NCBI RefSeq assembly: GCF_002379585.1
Contig: NZ_DFUE01000040.1
Location: 9,166-33,366, forward strand
Origin: Pseudomonas sp. UBA4194
Lineage (GTDB): Bacteria > Pseudomonadota > Gammaproteobacteria > Pseudomonadales > Pseudomonadaceae
Direction of reading: 5' to 3'
DNA: 24,201 nucleotides
Shown: piece after piece, positions 1-8,399 of the stretch
Numbering within the stretch: the first letter of the stretch is position 1
Layout of the letters: every line of letters starts with the position of its first letter
The notes under the pieces: generated by a model
The model's database searches: none
Seen by the model: the letters and a program-made list of their open reading frames with translations, nothing else
Told to the model about the DNA's origin: nothing
Position numbers and translations under genes: made by a program

Positions 1-1
1 G

Positions 2-40
2 GGCTGGGGTGAGGGGACCACCCACCACCGATCCCCAGCC
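2..40. terminator. Inverted repeat just after the AraC gene, possible terminator
   Basis: GGCTGGGG at 2-9 is perfectly complementary to CCCCAGCC at 33-40, with a 23-nt loop, immediately downstream of the minus-strand stop codon at 40-42. On the minus strand it would form an 8-bp GC-rich stem. No T-tract is visible before the window edge, so termination is only an inference; it could equally be an unrelated dyad. Confidence 0.3.
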
Positions 41-945
41 TAAACCCGATTCTCCTCAGTCACCCGCTGCACCGCCAAACGTCGATAATGCGACGGGGTC
101 ATGCCCTTGAGTTGTTGAAAGCGGCGATTGAAGTTGGAGATGTTATTGAAGCCCGACTCGAAACAGACATCGGTCACCGCCTTGTGCCCATCGGCCAGCA
201 GTTCGCAGGACTTGCTGATGCGCAGGCGGTTGACGAACTCGACGAAACAGCGCCCGGTAGCCTGTTTGAAAACGCGGGAAAAGTAGGTGGGCTTCATGCC
301 CAGATAGGCCGCCACCTCTTCGAGCGATATCTCTCGGGCGTAATGAGCGAAGATATAATCCACCGCTCGGTTGGTACGTTCGATGGTGTGTTCGTCGGAC
401 AACTGCGACGCCGCCGTGCCTGACAGCAGTTGGTAATCGTCGCAGGCTGCCAGCACTTCCATGAGAATCAGAAAGTGCCCGAGGCGGCTGATGCCGCGGC
501 TGTCGGCGATGCGCTGCATCAAGGCCGAGGCCTGGGCAATGGTGTCGGCGCAGCGGAACTCGATGCCGTAGCGTGAGCGCTCGAGCAACGGCGCCAGACT
601 TTTGAGTTCCGAAAACACCTGATGGGCGCTGTCGAACAGTTCATCGGTGAAGTTCACTAGCATGTCGCGCTTGGGTACGACTTCACCTTCTTCGATCTGG
701 CTGATCCAGTTATGCGGAAGATTGGGGCCGGTGAGGAACAAACTGCCAGGGTTGAAGTTGCCGATGTAATCTCCGACGAATACCTTGCCGGAACTGGCCA
801 CCAACAGGTGCAGTTCATATTCCTTGTGAAAGTGCCAGCGCACCAGGGGGCAAGGGAAGCCATGCTGGCGATAGATGATCGACAACCCTTCGTGGTCGTC
901 CATCAGCTCATAGGACGGATCGGTGACTCTCGCTGCTCGGGTCAT
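40..945 (-). CDS. AraC-family transcriptional regulator (cupin sensor, MtlR-like layout)
   Basis: This is a transcription activator of the AraC/XylS family, 301 aa from the ATG at 945. The N-terminal half holds a cupin-type ligand-binding region with the motif HFHKEYELHLL near residue 40 and a GPNLPHNW segment. The C-terminal 100 residues carry two helix-turn-helix motifs (ISLEEVAAYLGM..YFSRVFK and VTDVCFESGFNNISNFNRRF) and the family signature ending GMTPSHYRR. An in-frame extension to 1020 exists, but the added 25 residues do not look like a conserved start and no strong ribosome binding site favours either. Length and the opening (RVTDPSYELMDDHEG) recall the Pseudomonas polyol regulator MtlR. 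That identity is an inference, because the genes that would confirm it lie outside the window. It shares its strand with the RpiR-type gene, 86 nt upstream, and may respond to a sugar or polyol. Confidence 0.9.
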   Translation of the reverse strand: MTRAARVTDPSYELMDDHEGLSIIYRQHGFPCPLVRWHFHKEYELHLLVASSGKVFVGDYIGNFNPGSLFLTGPNLPHNWISQIEEGEVVPKRDMLVNFTDELFDSAHQVFSELKSLAPLLERSRYGIEFRCADTIAQASALMQRIADSRGISRLGHFLILMEVLAACDDYQLLSGTAASQLSDEHTIERTNRAVDYIFAHYAREISLEEVAAYLGMKPTYFSRVFKQATGRCFVEFVNRLRISKSCELLADGHKAVTDVCFESGFNNISNFNRRFQQLKGMTPSHYRRLAVQRVTEENRV

Positions 946-1031
946 GCCATGGCTGCTTGTTTTTATTGACCAGTGGGGACTGCCTGAGGCCAGCATAGCG
1001 GGCAATCCGATCAACGCCAAGCACGCCGGTA

Positions 1032-1982
1032 TCAGGGCAGGTCGTCCCCCGGGAACGTATCGTCAGGCTCGCGCCAGCGCAACTCGAACGAGTGGGCCCT
1101 GGCGTCGCTGCGCAGGGTGGTCAACACATCGGCAGGCAACATCGGCGCCGGGTCGCACTGTTCTGGCGCCTGTTGGCGCACTTGCGAGATCAGCGCTTCT
1201 ATAACCGCCATCAGCCCGACTCTGGAGGTTGCCAATACCGGGTGGGTAGGCGGTACGAACAGGCTCAGCCGGGCGACGGTCGTCAGCGGTGACGCGGGGC
1301 AGTCGGTCAGGCTCAACACACAGGCTTTGCGCGATTTGGCAAACTGCGCCAGGCGGATCGTGTCGCGGGTATAGGCGGGCATGGCGATGGCCAGCAGCAC
1401 GTCGTGTTCGGTGATGGCCGACAGCCGGTGGGCGGCGCCCTCGATGCCGGCATCCATGGCCACGCTGTGCACGCCTGTGCAGAAGGGGGAGAGAGAGGCG
1501 GCCAACAGGCTGGCCAGGTGAAAACTGTTGCCCAGACCCACCACGAACACGGTTCTGGCGCCTGCAATGAGATCAGCCATGGTCCGCAGGGTCTGGGCCT
1601 CGTTCATGCGCGCGATGTTATCCAGCTGACTCGTGCTCAACGCCAGTTGCTCGACCAGGCCAAACTGAGTGTCGGGCGACAGCTTGACCCTGTTCTCGAT
1701 GACATCGGCGAGCGATACCACGGCCAGCAGATTCTCCATCAGTGCCAGACGCAGCCCGGTAAAGCCGTTCAACCCCAGCACGTGGGCCAGGCGGTTGACC
1801 GCAGCGGTGGAGGTCTGGGTCGCGGCGGCCAGTTCCTCGATATTGAGGGTGGCACTGCGGTAGGGGCTGGCCTGCAGGAAAGTGGATACTTTCTTCAGCG
1901 CCGGCTTGAGTTGCTCGTGGTGACGTCGCAGCGCGCGCATCAGATCGGAATCGTAGACCTTGCCGCCGTTCGTGGCTGTCAT
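1032..1982 (-). CDS. RpiR/MurR-family transcriptional regulator (HTH + SIS domain)
   Basis: A 316-aa regulator of the RpiR family, which usually controls sugar-phosphate catabolism. Residues about 12-90 form the HTH_6 domain (LNIEELAAATQTSTAAVNRLAHVLGLNGF). Residues about 130-260 form a sugar-isomerase (SIS) fold with the phosphosugar-binding strand TVFVVGLGNSFHLASLL and a following LLAIAMPAYTRDTI segment. In the usual SIS motif the last strand reads like SxSGxT; here it is AMPAYT, so ligand preference may differ. The ATG at 1982 has a GGTGAG about 6 nt upstream. It sits between the AraC regulator and a glycosyltransferase on the same strand, with 84 nt of untranslated sequence upstream that could hold its promoter. 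The family call is secure; the effector cannot be told from sequence. Confidence 0.9.
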   Translation of the reverse strand: MTATNGGKVYDSDLMRALRRHHEQLKPALKKVSTFLQASPYRSATLNIEELAAATQTSTAAVNRLAHVLGLNGFTGLRLALMENLLAVVSLADVIENRVKLSPDTQFGLVEQLALSTSQLDNIARMNEAQTLRTMADLIAGARTVFVVGLGNSFHLASLLAASLSPFCTGVHSVAMDAGIEGAAHRLSAITEHDVLLAIAMPAYTRDTIRLAQFAKSRKACVLSLTDCPASPLTTVARLSLFVPPTHPVLATSRVGLMAVIEALISQVRQQAPEQCDPAPMLPADVLTTLRSDARAHSFELRWREPDDTFPGDDLP

Positions 1983-2066
1983 CGAAGCTCACCCTGAGAA
2001 TGACCATTGGAATTATGTGCACGTGTGGGCAGTGTAGATAGGCGCTTACCGATCGCCAGCGCTGCG

Positions 2067-3350
2067 TTATACCAATTTGCTCTTTGCCTCGATCCACTGC
2101 GCCAGATACCGGGTGCTCTTGTGTTGATGATGCCGCAACATGGCGCCGGTGAAGTTATTGGCCCGGTGGGCTGAAAGGTTTTCGCGCAGCGCAGCCAGGC
2201 GCTGGGCCAGCGTGCGGGCATGTACCTGGAAGGCGAAACCGGCGCTCAGGCAATCCTGCGCCCGAGCCTGGGCGGCGTGCCATAGCGCATCGTCCTCATG
2301 CAGCGCCACGGCGGCTTCGGCCAGCGCCGAGGCACTGATGGCCACCGCGCCGGGCCACTGGCCGTCGCAGCGCATGCCCTCGGCGCCAACCGGAGTGGTG
2401 ACGCTGGGTGTGCCGCAGATCATGGCGTCAAGCAGCTTGCCCTTGATCCCGGCACCGAAGCGCAGGGGCGCCAGGGCGACCCTGGCCTGACCGATCACCT
2501 GCAAGGCATCCGGCGCCCAACCCCGTATATGAAAGCCCTGGGCCGGGTTGTGCAGCGCCGTGGCCTTGGGTGGGGTGTAGGCACCGTATACATGCAACTG
2601 GGCACGGGGCAGGCGGGCGCGAATCAGCGGCCATAGCTGCTGTTTGAGCCACAGCACGGCGTCCCAGTTCGGCGCATGGCGGAAGTTGCCGATGCACATG
2701 AAATGGCTGCGTTGCGCCAGCGGCAGGGGCTCGGCAACGGGCAGATCGACCATCAGCGGGCAATCGTGCAAAAGCGCTGCGGGTACGGCAAAGCAGTCGG
2801 TGAGCAGTTGGGCTTCGAATGGCGAAATGATCAGGCTCAGATCGCACCGGTAGATCGACGCCACCTCTCGTTGCGTGATATCGGTGCCGCTCATGTGCTC
2901 GAACAGGCGATGTGGCGGGGTGTGGAACAGCTCCCCGAAATCATCTTCGGTATCACCTTGCTTGAGGCGGGCCTTGAGCAGTTCCTGGCGGGCATCGCGC
3001 AAGCTTTGCAGGTCCGAGGTCTCCAGCACTCGAATGGCATTGGGGCAGTGCTGCTCGACCCGCCAGCCGAACTGTTCCTCCATCATGAACCGCTCGAACA
3101 GCACAATGTCGGGCTGCAATCGGGTAATGAAGTGGTCAAAGCTTGCGTTGTTCAGCTCGATGGGCTGTTCGGCGATGCCCAGCGCGGCCAGGTCGGCCTT
3201 GTGCTCACCCGGCCCGGCGGGGCTGGCGAAGGTGATGGTCCAACCCTGTGCCAGAAAGCTGTGCAGCAATTGCATGATGTGGCCACTGGCGGCCGACGAG
3301 GCAGGCTCTGGCCAGACATAACCAATGACCAGAACGTGTACGGGGGGCAT
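2067..3350 (-). CDS. GT4-type glycosyltransferase (group 1 family)
   Basis: A 427-aa GT-B fold glycosyltransferase, expected in the cytoplasm and acting on a nucleotide-sugar donor. The N-terminal Rossmann half begins VHVLVIGYVWPEPASSAASGH, with the GxH-like segment that accepts the acceptor substrate. The C-terminal half has the donor-binding signature RFGAGIKGKLLDAMICGTPSV..TPVGAEGM, in which the usual Glu of the EAM motif is Asp (LLDAM). The segment HFMCIGNFRHAPNWDAVLWL is typical of the linker strand. There is no signal peptide or membrane segment. It follows the single-domain receiver gene on the same strand by 76 nt and could be co-transcribed with it. No other polysaccharide gene is nearby, so the product (LPS, exopolysaccharide or protein glycan) is unknown. 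The start at 3350 lacks a clear ribosome binding site. Confidence 0.88.
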   Translation of the reverse strand: MPPVHVLVIGYVWPEPASSAASGHIMQLLHSFLAQGWTITFASPAGPGEHKADLAALGIAEQPIELNNASFDHFITRLQPDIVLFERFMMEEQFGWRVEQHCPNAIRVLETSDLQSLRDARQELLKARLKQGDTEDDFGELFHTPPHRLFEHMSGTDITQREVASIYRCDLSLIISPFEAQLLTDCFAVPAALLHDCPLMVDLPVAEPLPLAQRSHFMCIGNFRHAPNWDAVLWLKQQLWPLIRARLPRAQLHVYGAYTPPKATALHNPAQGFHIRGWAPDALQVIGQARVALAPLRFGAGIKGKLLDAMICGTPSVTTPVGAEGMRCDGQWPGAVAISASALAEAAVALHEDDALWHAAQARAQDCLSAGFAFQVHARTLAQRLAALRENLSAHRANNFTGAMLRHHQHKSTRYLAQWIEAKSKLV

Positions 3351-3426
3351 GCAGGCGACTCACTCGAAAACGGGGCGCTCATTAGGCCACGTTTCAGGTC
3401 GAGGGTGTAGCGCCCTAAGGCGTAGA

Positions 3427-3789
3427 TCAGGCCGGCAGCATGCCCTTGACCTTGTCACGCAGCTGATCGATGGAGAACGGCTTGCCGATCGAAGCCATGC
3501 CCGCGGGCACTTCCAGCGACTCGGCATAGCCACTGGCGAACAGCACCGGCAAGGTCGGCCGCAGTTCCCGCGCCTTGGCCGCCAGTTCCTTGCCGTCCAT
3601 GCCGGGCAGACCCATGTCGGTCATCATCAGATCGATGCTGCGCCCGGCATCTTCGAGGAACACCAATGCGGTGTTGCCGTCCTCGGCCTCCAGAACGGCG
3701 AACTCCAGCTCCTCCAGTACGTCGACGATCAGCATGCGGACGATCGCGTCGTCTTCGACGACAAGTATGGTTTCAGTGGCTTGGGACAT
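3427..3789 (-). CDS. Single-domain response regulator (stand-alone receiver)
   Basis: A 120-aa protein made of one receiver domain and nothing else. The phosphorylation chemistry is intact: acidic pair E12/D13/D14, phosphoacceptor D58 in MMTDMGLPGMDG, switch residue in FASGY, and the conserved Lys in GKPF. With no output domain it should act as a phosphorelay intermediate, a phosphate sink or a protein-binding switch. The ATG at 3789 follows an AGGA about 9 nt upstream. It is transcribed away from the large hybrid kinase, sharing a 264-nt control region, which suggests it partners that kinase. Its sequence style (LRPxLPVLFASGY) resembles the other stand-alone receiver at 10228, so the two appear to be related members of one kinase-associated receiver subfamily. 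Confidence 0.92.
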   Translation of the reverse strand: MSQATETILVVEDDAIVRMLIVDVLEELEFAVLEAEDGNTALVFLEDAGRSIDLMMTDMGLPGMDGKELAAKARELRPTLPVLFASGYAESLEVPAGMASIGKPFSIDQLRDKVKGMLPA

Positions 3790-3932
3790 CGTTCGGATCC
3801 TGGTCGCAAAAGGCGTTCAACGGCGTGCTGCCGTTCACTCGCGGGTATCGATAGGGCAAAGGTCAGGGAAGTTCCCCGGCCCGTAATGGGCGCAGCATAA
3901 AGCATGGATAGTGGCCAAACCATGCCCAGGCT

Positions 3933-4024
3933 GTCGGAAAATTCCTCAATGTTGGCTATGGTATGTGAAAAATCCTACAAGGAGACAGGAAAAGTCCGAC
4001 CTTTTTCGCCGTTTTACGGCAAAA
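3933..4024. promoter_or_regulatory. Dyad and leader hairpin upstream of the hybrid kinase
   Basis: An imperfect inverted repeat pairs 3933-3945 (GTCGGAAAATTCC) with 3988-4000 (GGAAAAGTCCGAC), 10 of 13 positions matching. It is followed by a small hairpin GCCG-TTTTA-CGGC at 4008-4020 whose arms extend with T and A runs. A good AAGGAG at 3979-3984 has no in-frame start at a suitable distance downstream, which is puzzling. The region lies between two divergent signalling genes, so an operator or a leader structure is possible. No protein binding is shown by the sequence alone. Confidence 0.3.
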
Positions 4025-4053
4025 TCCCCGGTTTGATCTCGCCATCTGGGTCC

Positions 4054-7000
4054 ATGGACATGAACAAACCCGCTTCGATCGATGAAAAGAGCTTTCGCAA
4101 GCTGTTGAGTCGCAACGTCGGCCTGCCACTGGGAGTGGGTGCGCTGAGTGCCGCTGTCTTCATCGGTATCATCGTGTACCTGTTGTCGGTGATCGACTGG
4201 GTGGAGCACACCGACCGGGTGATCAACAACGCCAACGAAGCCACCAAGCTCACCATCGACATGGAAACGGGCATGCGCGGCTACCTGCTCTCCGGTGTCG
4301 AAAGTTTTCTGGACCCTTATGAGCTGGCCAAGCCACGCCTGAATGCCGAACTACCAGCGTTGCAGGCGTTGGTGGCGGACAACCCGCGCCAGGTTGACCG
4401 CCTGACCCGCATCATGGCTCTGGAGAAAGAGTGGATCGACTACGGGCAGACCCTGATCGACCTCAAGCGCTCCAGCGGTGACTATTCCAGCGGCGTTCAG
4501 ACCGGGCGCGGCAAGCGTCTGACGGACGAAATTCGCAAGGAATACGAAGCCCTGATCGCCATGGAGCAACAGTTGCGGGTCGAGCGCAGCGAGCAGGTCA
4601 GCCGCGCCATCTGGACCTCGATCACAGCTTATGTATCGTTCGTGCTGCTGATCAGTGCGGTTCTGGCCTGGCTGGGTCGCCGCGACATCATGCTGTTGTC
4701 CAACTCCTATGCCAGCAACCTGTCCGCGCAGCAGCGCGCCTCGCAGCGCCTGCAGGATCAAGCCTGGCTGCGCACCGGCCAGACCCAGCTCGCCGAGGAA
4801 CTGCTGGGCCAGCAGACCTTGCAGATGCTGGGGCGCAACGTGTTGCACTTCTTTGCCCAGTACCTGGGCACCGTGGTGGCGGCGGTGTACATCCGCGAGG
4901 AGCATGGCAATTTGCGCCGGATAGCGTCCTACGGTTTCTCGCGGGAACGCGAAGGCCAGGCCCAGGTGTTGATCGCCGGGGAAGGCATCCCGGGGCAAGC
5001 GGTTCAGCGCAAGCACGTGGTAAGGCTCGACGACGTGCCCGCCGACTACCTGCGCCTGAGCTCCGGCCTGGGGGAGGGCGCCGCTCGCAGTGCATTGATA
5101 ATCCCCACCAGCAATGACGACAAGATCAATGCCGTGGTGGAACTGGGTTTCCTGCGACCGCTGACCGAGCGCGATCTGGAACTGGTGGAGTTGCTGTCGG
5201 ACAACATCGGTACGGCCATCGAGGCCGCCCTGTATCGCCAGCGCCTCCAGGAAGTGCTGGCCGAGACCCAGCAGCTCAACGAAGAACTGCAGGTGCAGCA
5301 GGAAGAACTCAAGACCGCCAACGAAGAACTCGAAGAGCAGTCGCGCGTGCTCAAGGAATCCCAGGCCCATCTGGAAACCCAGCAGGCGGAGCTGGAACAG
5401 ACCAACGAACAGTTGGCCGAGCGCACCGATGCATTGGCCGAACAGCGCGATGCGCTGGATCGCAAGAACCTGGAACTCAACCAGGCGCAGGTACAACTCG
5501 AAGAGCGCGCCGATGAGCTGCAGCGTTCCAGCAAGTACAAGTCCGAGTTCCTGGCCAACATGTCCCACGAGCTGCGTACACCGCTCAACAGCTCGTTGAT
5601 TCTGGCCAAGCTGCTGGCCGAAAACGCTCAGGAGAACCTCACGGGTGATCAGGTGAAGTTCGCCGAGTCGATCTATTCCGCCGGCAACGACCTGCTCAAC
5701 CTGATCAACGACATCCTCGATATTTCCAAGGTCGAGGCCGGCAAGCTGGATGTTCGACCCGAGAACAGCAGCGTGCCGCGCTTGGTCGACAGCCTGCGCA
5801 TGACCTTCGAACCCCTGGCTGCCGACAAGCAACTGGAGTTCACCGCGCAGATTCTCGCGGACACGCCAGCCATGCTCTATACCGACCGCCAGCGCGTGGA
5901 GCAGATTCTCAAGAACCTGCTGGCCAACGCCCTGAAGTTTACCGAGCACGGCACCGTCGAGCTGATCGTGATGCCTCAGCCGAACGAAGGGGTTGCCTTT
6001 CAGATTCGTGACACCGGTATTGGCATTGCCGCCGAACAACAGCAGGCGATCTTCGAGGCGTTTCGCCAGGCCGATGGCACCACCAACCGCCGCTACGGCG
6101 GCACCGGGCTCGGCTTGTCGATTTCCCGCGACCTGGCCAAGTTGCTGGGCGGCTACATCACCGTCAGCAGCGATCTGGGCAAGGGCAGTACGTTCACTCT
6201 GGTGTTGCCGGAGCGCTACGCCGAAACCATCGAGGCGCCCAAGCATGCGCCGGCGCCCATGGTCATCGCTCGCGAGCCGGTGGCGCCCGCTCCCGTACAA
6301 GCCCAGCCGCCCATGGCGGTGGCGCGATTTGCCGACGACCGTGACAAAGGACCATTCACCCGCCGCTGCATTCTGGTGGTCGAAGACGAGCCGAACTTTG
6401 CGCGGATTCTCTACGATCTGGCCCATGAGCTGGACTACCACTGCCTGGTCGCCCACGGTGCCGATGAGGGCTTCGACCTGGCGTCCACCTTCGTGCCCGA
6501 TGCCATTCTGCTGGACATGCGCCTGCCCGACCATTCCGGCCTTACCGTGTTGCAACGCCTGAAAGAGCTGGCCACTACCCGGCACATTCCCGTGCACGTG
6601 ATTTCCGTGGAAGACCGCGTCGAGGCAGCCATGCACATGGGCGCCATCGGCTACGCCGTCAAGCCAACCACCCGCGACGAACTCAAGGATGTGTTCGGCC
6701 GCCTGGAAGCCAAGCTGACGCAGAAACTCAAGCGGATCCTGCTGGTGGAAGACGACGACCTGCAGCGTGAAAGCATCTCCTTGCTGATCGGCGACGACGA
6801 CATCGAAATCACGGCGGTAGGTTTCGCCCAGGAAGCGCTGGACCTGCTGCGCGACAATGTCTACGACTGCATGATCATCGATCTGAAATTACCGGACATG
6901 CTCGGCGGCGATCTGCTCAAGCGCATGTCCACCGAAGAGATTCGATCGTTCCCGCCGGTGATCGTCTATACCGGGCGCAACCTGACCCGCGACGAAGAAG

Positions 7001-7545
7001 CGGAGCTGCTCAAGTACTCGCGCTCGATCATCATCAAGGGCGCGCGCTCCCCGGAAAGACTGCTCGATGAGGTGACGCTGTTTCTGCACAAAGTCGAATC
7101 GCAGCTGTCCCATGAACGGCAGAAGATGCTCAAGACCGCACGCAGCCGCGACAAGGTCTTCGAGGGGCGCAAGATCCTGGTGGTCGATGACGACGTGCGC
7201 AACATCTTTGCCTTGACCAGCGCCCTGGAACACAAGGGCGCTATCGTTGAAATCGGCCGCAATGGCCGCGAGGCGATCGAGAAGCTGAATCAGGTCGAGG
7301 ACATCGATCTGGTGTTGATGGACGTGATGATGCCGGAAATGGACGGCTACGAGGCAACCCGCGAAATCCGCAAGGACCCGCGCTGGCGCAAGCTGCCGAT
7401 CATCGCGGTGACGGCCAAGGCCATGAAGGATGACCAGGAGCGCTGCCTGCAGGCCGGCTCCAACGACTACCTGGCCAAGCCCATCGACCTGGATCGGTTG
7501 TTCTCCCTGATTCGCGTCTGGTTGCCCCAACTGGAGCGCATCTAG
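4054..7545 (+). CDS. CHASE3-GAF hybrid histidine kinase with three C-terminal receivers
   Basis: An inner-membrane sensor kinase of 1163 aa from the ATG at 4054. Order of parts: TM1 (about 22-47), CHASE3 extracytoplasmic sensor (about 50-185), TM2 (about 187-208), GAF domain (about 250-396), a long Glu/Gln-rich coiled coil (about 397-490), HisKA with phosphoacceptor H505 in ANMSHELRTPL, and the ATPase domain with N box NLLANALKF, DTGIGI and GGTGLGLS. Three receivers follow, with phosphoacceptors D821, D943 and D1090. The start is uncertain: the frame is open back to 3904, the ATGs at 4054 and 4060 are the first ones close to TM1, and none has a strong ribosome binding site. Its TAG overlaps the GTG of CheR by one base, so it heads an overlapping four-gene block. 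No CheA-type P1 domain or CheW-binding domain is present. CHASE3 ligands are largely unknown. Confidence 0.93.
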   Translation: MDMNKPASIDEKSFRKLLSRNVGLPLGVGALSAAVFIGIIVYLLSVIDWVEHTDRVINNANEATKLTIDMETGMRGYLLSGVESFLDPYELAKPRLNAELPALQALVADNPRQVDRLTRIMALEKEWIDYGQTLIDLKRSSGDYSSGVQTGRGKRLTDEIRKEYEALIAMEQQLRVERSEQVSRAIWTSITAYVSFVLLISAVLAWLGRRDIMLLSNSYASNLSAQQRASQRLQDQAWLRTGQTQLAEELLGQQTLQMLGRNVLHFFAQYLGTVVAAVYIREEHGNLRRIASYGFSREREGQAQVLIAGEGIPGQAVQRKHVVRLDDVPADYLRLSSGLGEGAARSALIIPTSNDDKINAVVELGFLRPLTERDLELVELLSDNIGTAIEAALYRQRLQEVLAETQQLNEELQVQQEELKTANEELEEQSRVLKESQAHLETQQAELEQTNEQLAERTDALAEQRDALDRKNLELNQAQVQLEERADELQRSSKYKSEFLANMSHELRTPLNSSLILAKLLAENAQENLTGDQVKFAESIYSAGNDLLNLINDILDISKVEAGKLDVRPENSSVPRLVDSLRMTFEPLAADKQLEFTAQILADTPAMLYTDRQRVEQILKNLLANALKFTEHGTVELIVMPQPNEGVAFQIRDTGIGIAAEQQQAIFEAFRQADGTTNRRYGGTGLGLSISRDLAKLLGGYITVSSDLGKGSTFTLVLPERYAETIEAPKHAPAPMVIAREPVAPAPVQAQPPMAVARFADDRDKGPFTRRCILVVEDEPNFARILYDLAHELDYHCLVAHGADEGFDLASTFVPDAILLDMRLPDHSGLTVLQRLKELATTRHIPVHVISVEDRVEAAMHMGAIGYAVKPTTRDELKDVFGRLEAKLTQKLKRILLVEDDDLQRESISLLIGDDDIEITAVGFAQEALDLLRDNVYDCMIIDLKLPDMLGGDLLKRMSTEEIRSFPPVIVYTGRNLTRDEEAELLKYSRSIIIKGARSPERLLDEVTLFLHKVESQLSHERQKMLKTARSRDKVFEGRKILVVDDDVRNIFALTSALEHKGAIVEIGRNGREAIEKLNQVEDIDLVLMDVMMPEMDGYEATREIRKDPRWRKLPIIAVTAKAMKDDQERCLQAGSNDYLAKPIDLDRLFSLIRVWLPQLERI

Positions 7546-8399
7546 TGAGTGAACCTTTGGCCGGGCAGACCCCCCGGCCGTTTGCCGAACGCAACATCGA
7601 CATCGAAATCCGGCTGCTGATCGAGGCGATCTACCTCACCTACAGCTACGATTTTCGTGACTACAGCGGCGCTTCGATCAAGCGCCGCATCCTCCACGCC
7701 CTGCGCCAGATGGAGTGCGCCACCGTGTCTGCGCTGCAGGCGCGGGTGCTGCATGAACCCACGGCGTTCATGGAACTGCTGCAGTACCTCACCATCCCGG
7801 TGAGCGAGATGTTCCGGGACCCGGAACACTTCCTGGCGATCCGCCGCGAAGTGGTGCCGCTGCTGCGCACCTATCCATCGCTGAAGATCTGGATCGCGGG
7901 CTGCAGCACAGGTGAGGAGGTGTACTCCATGGCCATCCTGCTGCGCGAGGAAGGCTTGCTGGAACGCACCATCATCTACGCCACGGACATCAACCCCACC
8001 TCGTTGGAGAAAGCCAAGCAAGGCATCTACTCCATGGAGAGCGTGCGCCTCTATACCCAGAACTATCAGCGCGCCGGCGGTACCCGGCCGTTTGCCGACT
8101 ATTATACGGCGGCCTATGGCAACGCCATTTTCGACAGCAGCCTGCGCGACAACGTGACCTTCGCCGACCATAGCCTGGCCACCGACAGCGTGTTCTCCGA
8201 GACCCAACTGGTGTCGTGCCGCAATGTGCTGATCTATTTCAACAAGGGCTTGCAGGATCGCGCCTTCGGCCTGTTCCACGAGTCGTTGTGCCACCGCGGC
8301 TTCCTGGTGCTGGGCAGCAAGGAAACCGTCGATTTCTCTGCCTACAGTGGCCGGTTCGATAGCCTGACCCGACCCGAACGGATCTACCGCAAGTCATGA
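7545..8399 (+). CDS. cheR: CheR-type protein-glutamate methyltransferase
   Basis: A 284-aa S-adenosylmethionine-dependent methyltransferase that would methylate glutamate side chains. The N-terminal helical CheR_N part spans about 15-85. The catalytic domain has SAM motif WIAGCSTGEEVYSMAILL near residue 115, the acidic YATDIN strand, and the family signature SCRNVLIYF near residue 224. Length is normal for CheR. Translation starts at GTG 7545, which shares a base with the kinase stop codon; GGAG at 7533-7536 gives good spacing. It overlaps cheB by four bases (ATGA), so kinase, CheR and CheB are probably translationally coupled. No chemoreceptor is encoded in the window, so the substrate is unknown. 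The coiled coil of the upstream kinase is the nearest candidate, which is an inference. The symbol denotes family, not a role in the main chemotaxis pathway. Confidence 0.93.
   Translation: MSEPLAGQTPRPFAERNIDIEIRLLIEAIYLTYSYDFRDYSGASIKRRILHALRQMECATVSALQARVLHEPTAFMELLQYLTIPVSEMFRDPEHFLAIRREVVPLLRTYPSLKIWIAGCSTGEEVYSMAILLREEGLLERTIIYATDINPTSLEKAKQGIYSMESVRLYTQNYQRAGGTRPFADYYTAAYGNAIFDSSLRDNVTFADHSLATDSVFSETQLVSCRNVLIYFNKGLQDRAFGLFHESLCHRGFLVLGSKETVDFSAYSGRFDSLTRPERIYRKS

Noticed and set aside
4351..6636. Very long open frame (761 codons) on the minus strand opposite the hybrid kinase
   Set aside because: It lies wholly antisense to a kinase with all domain motifs intact. Its translation is low-complexity G/Q/H-rich sequence, typical of the complement of GC-rich codons.
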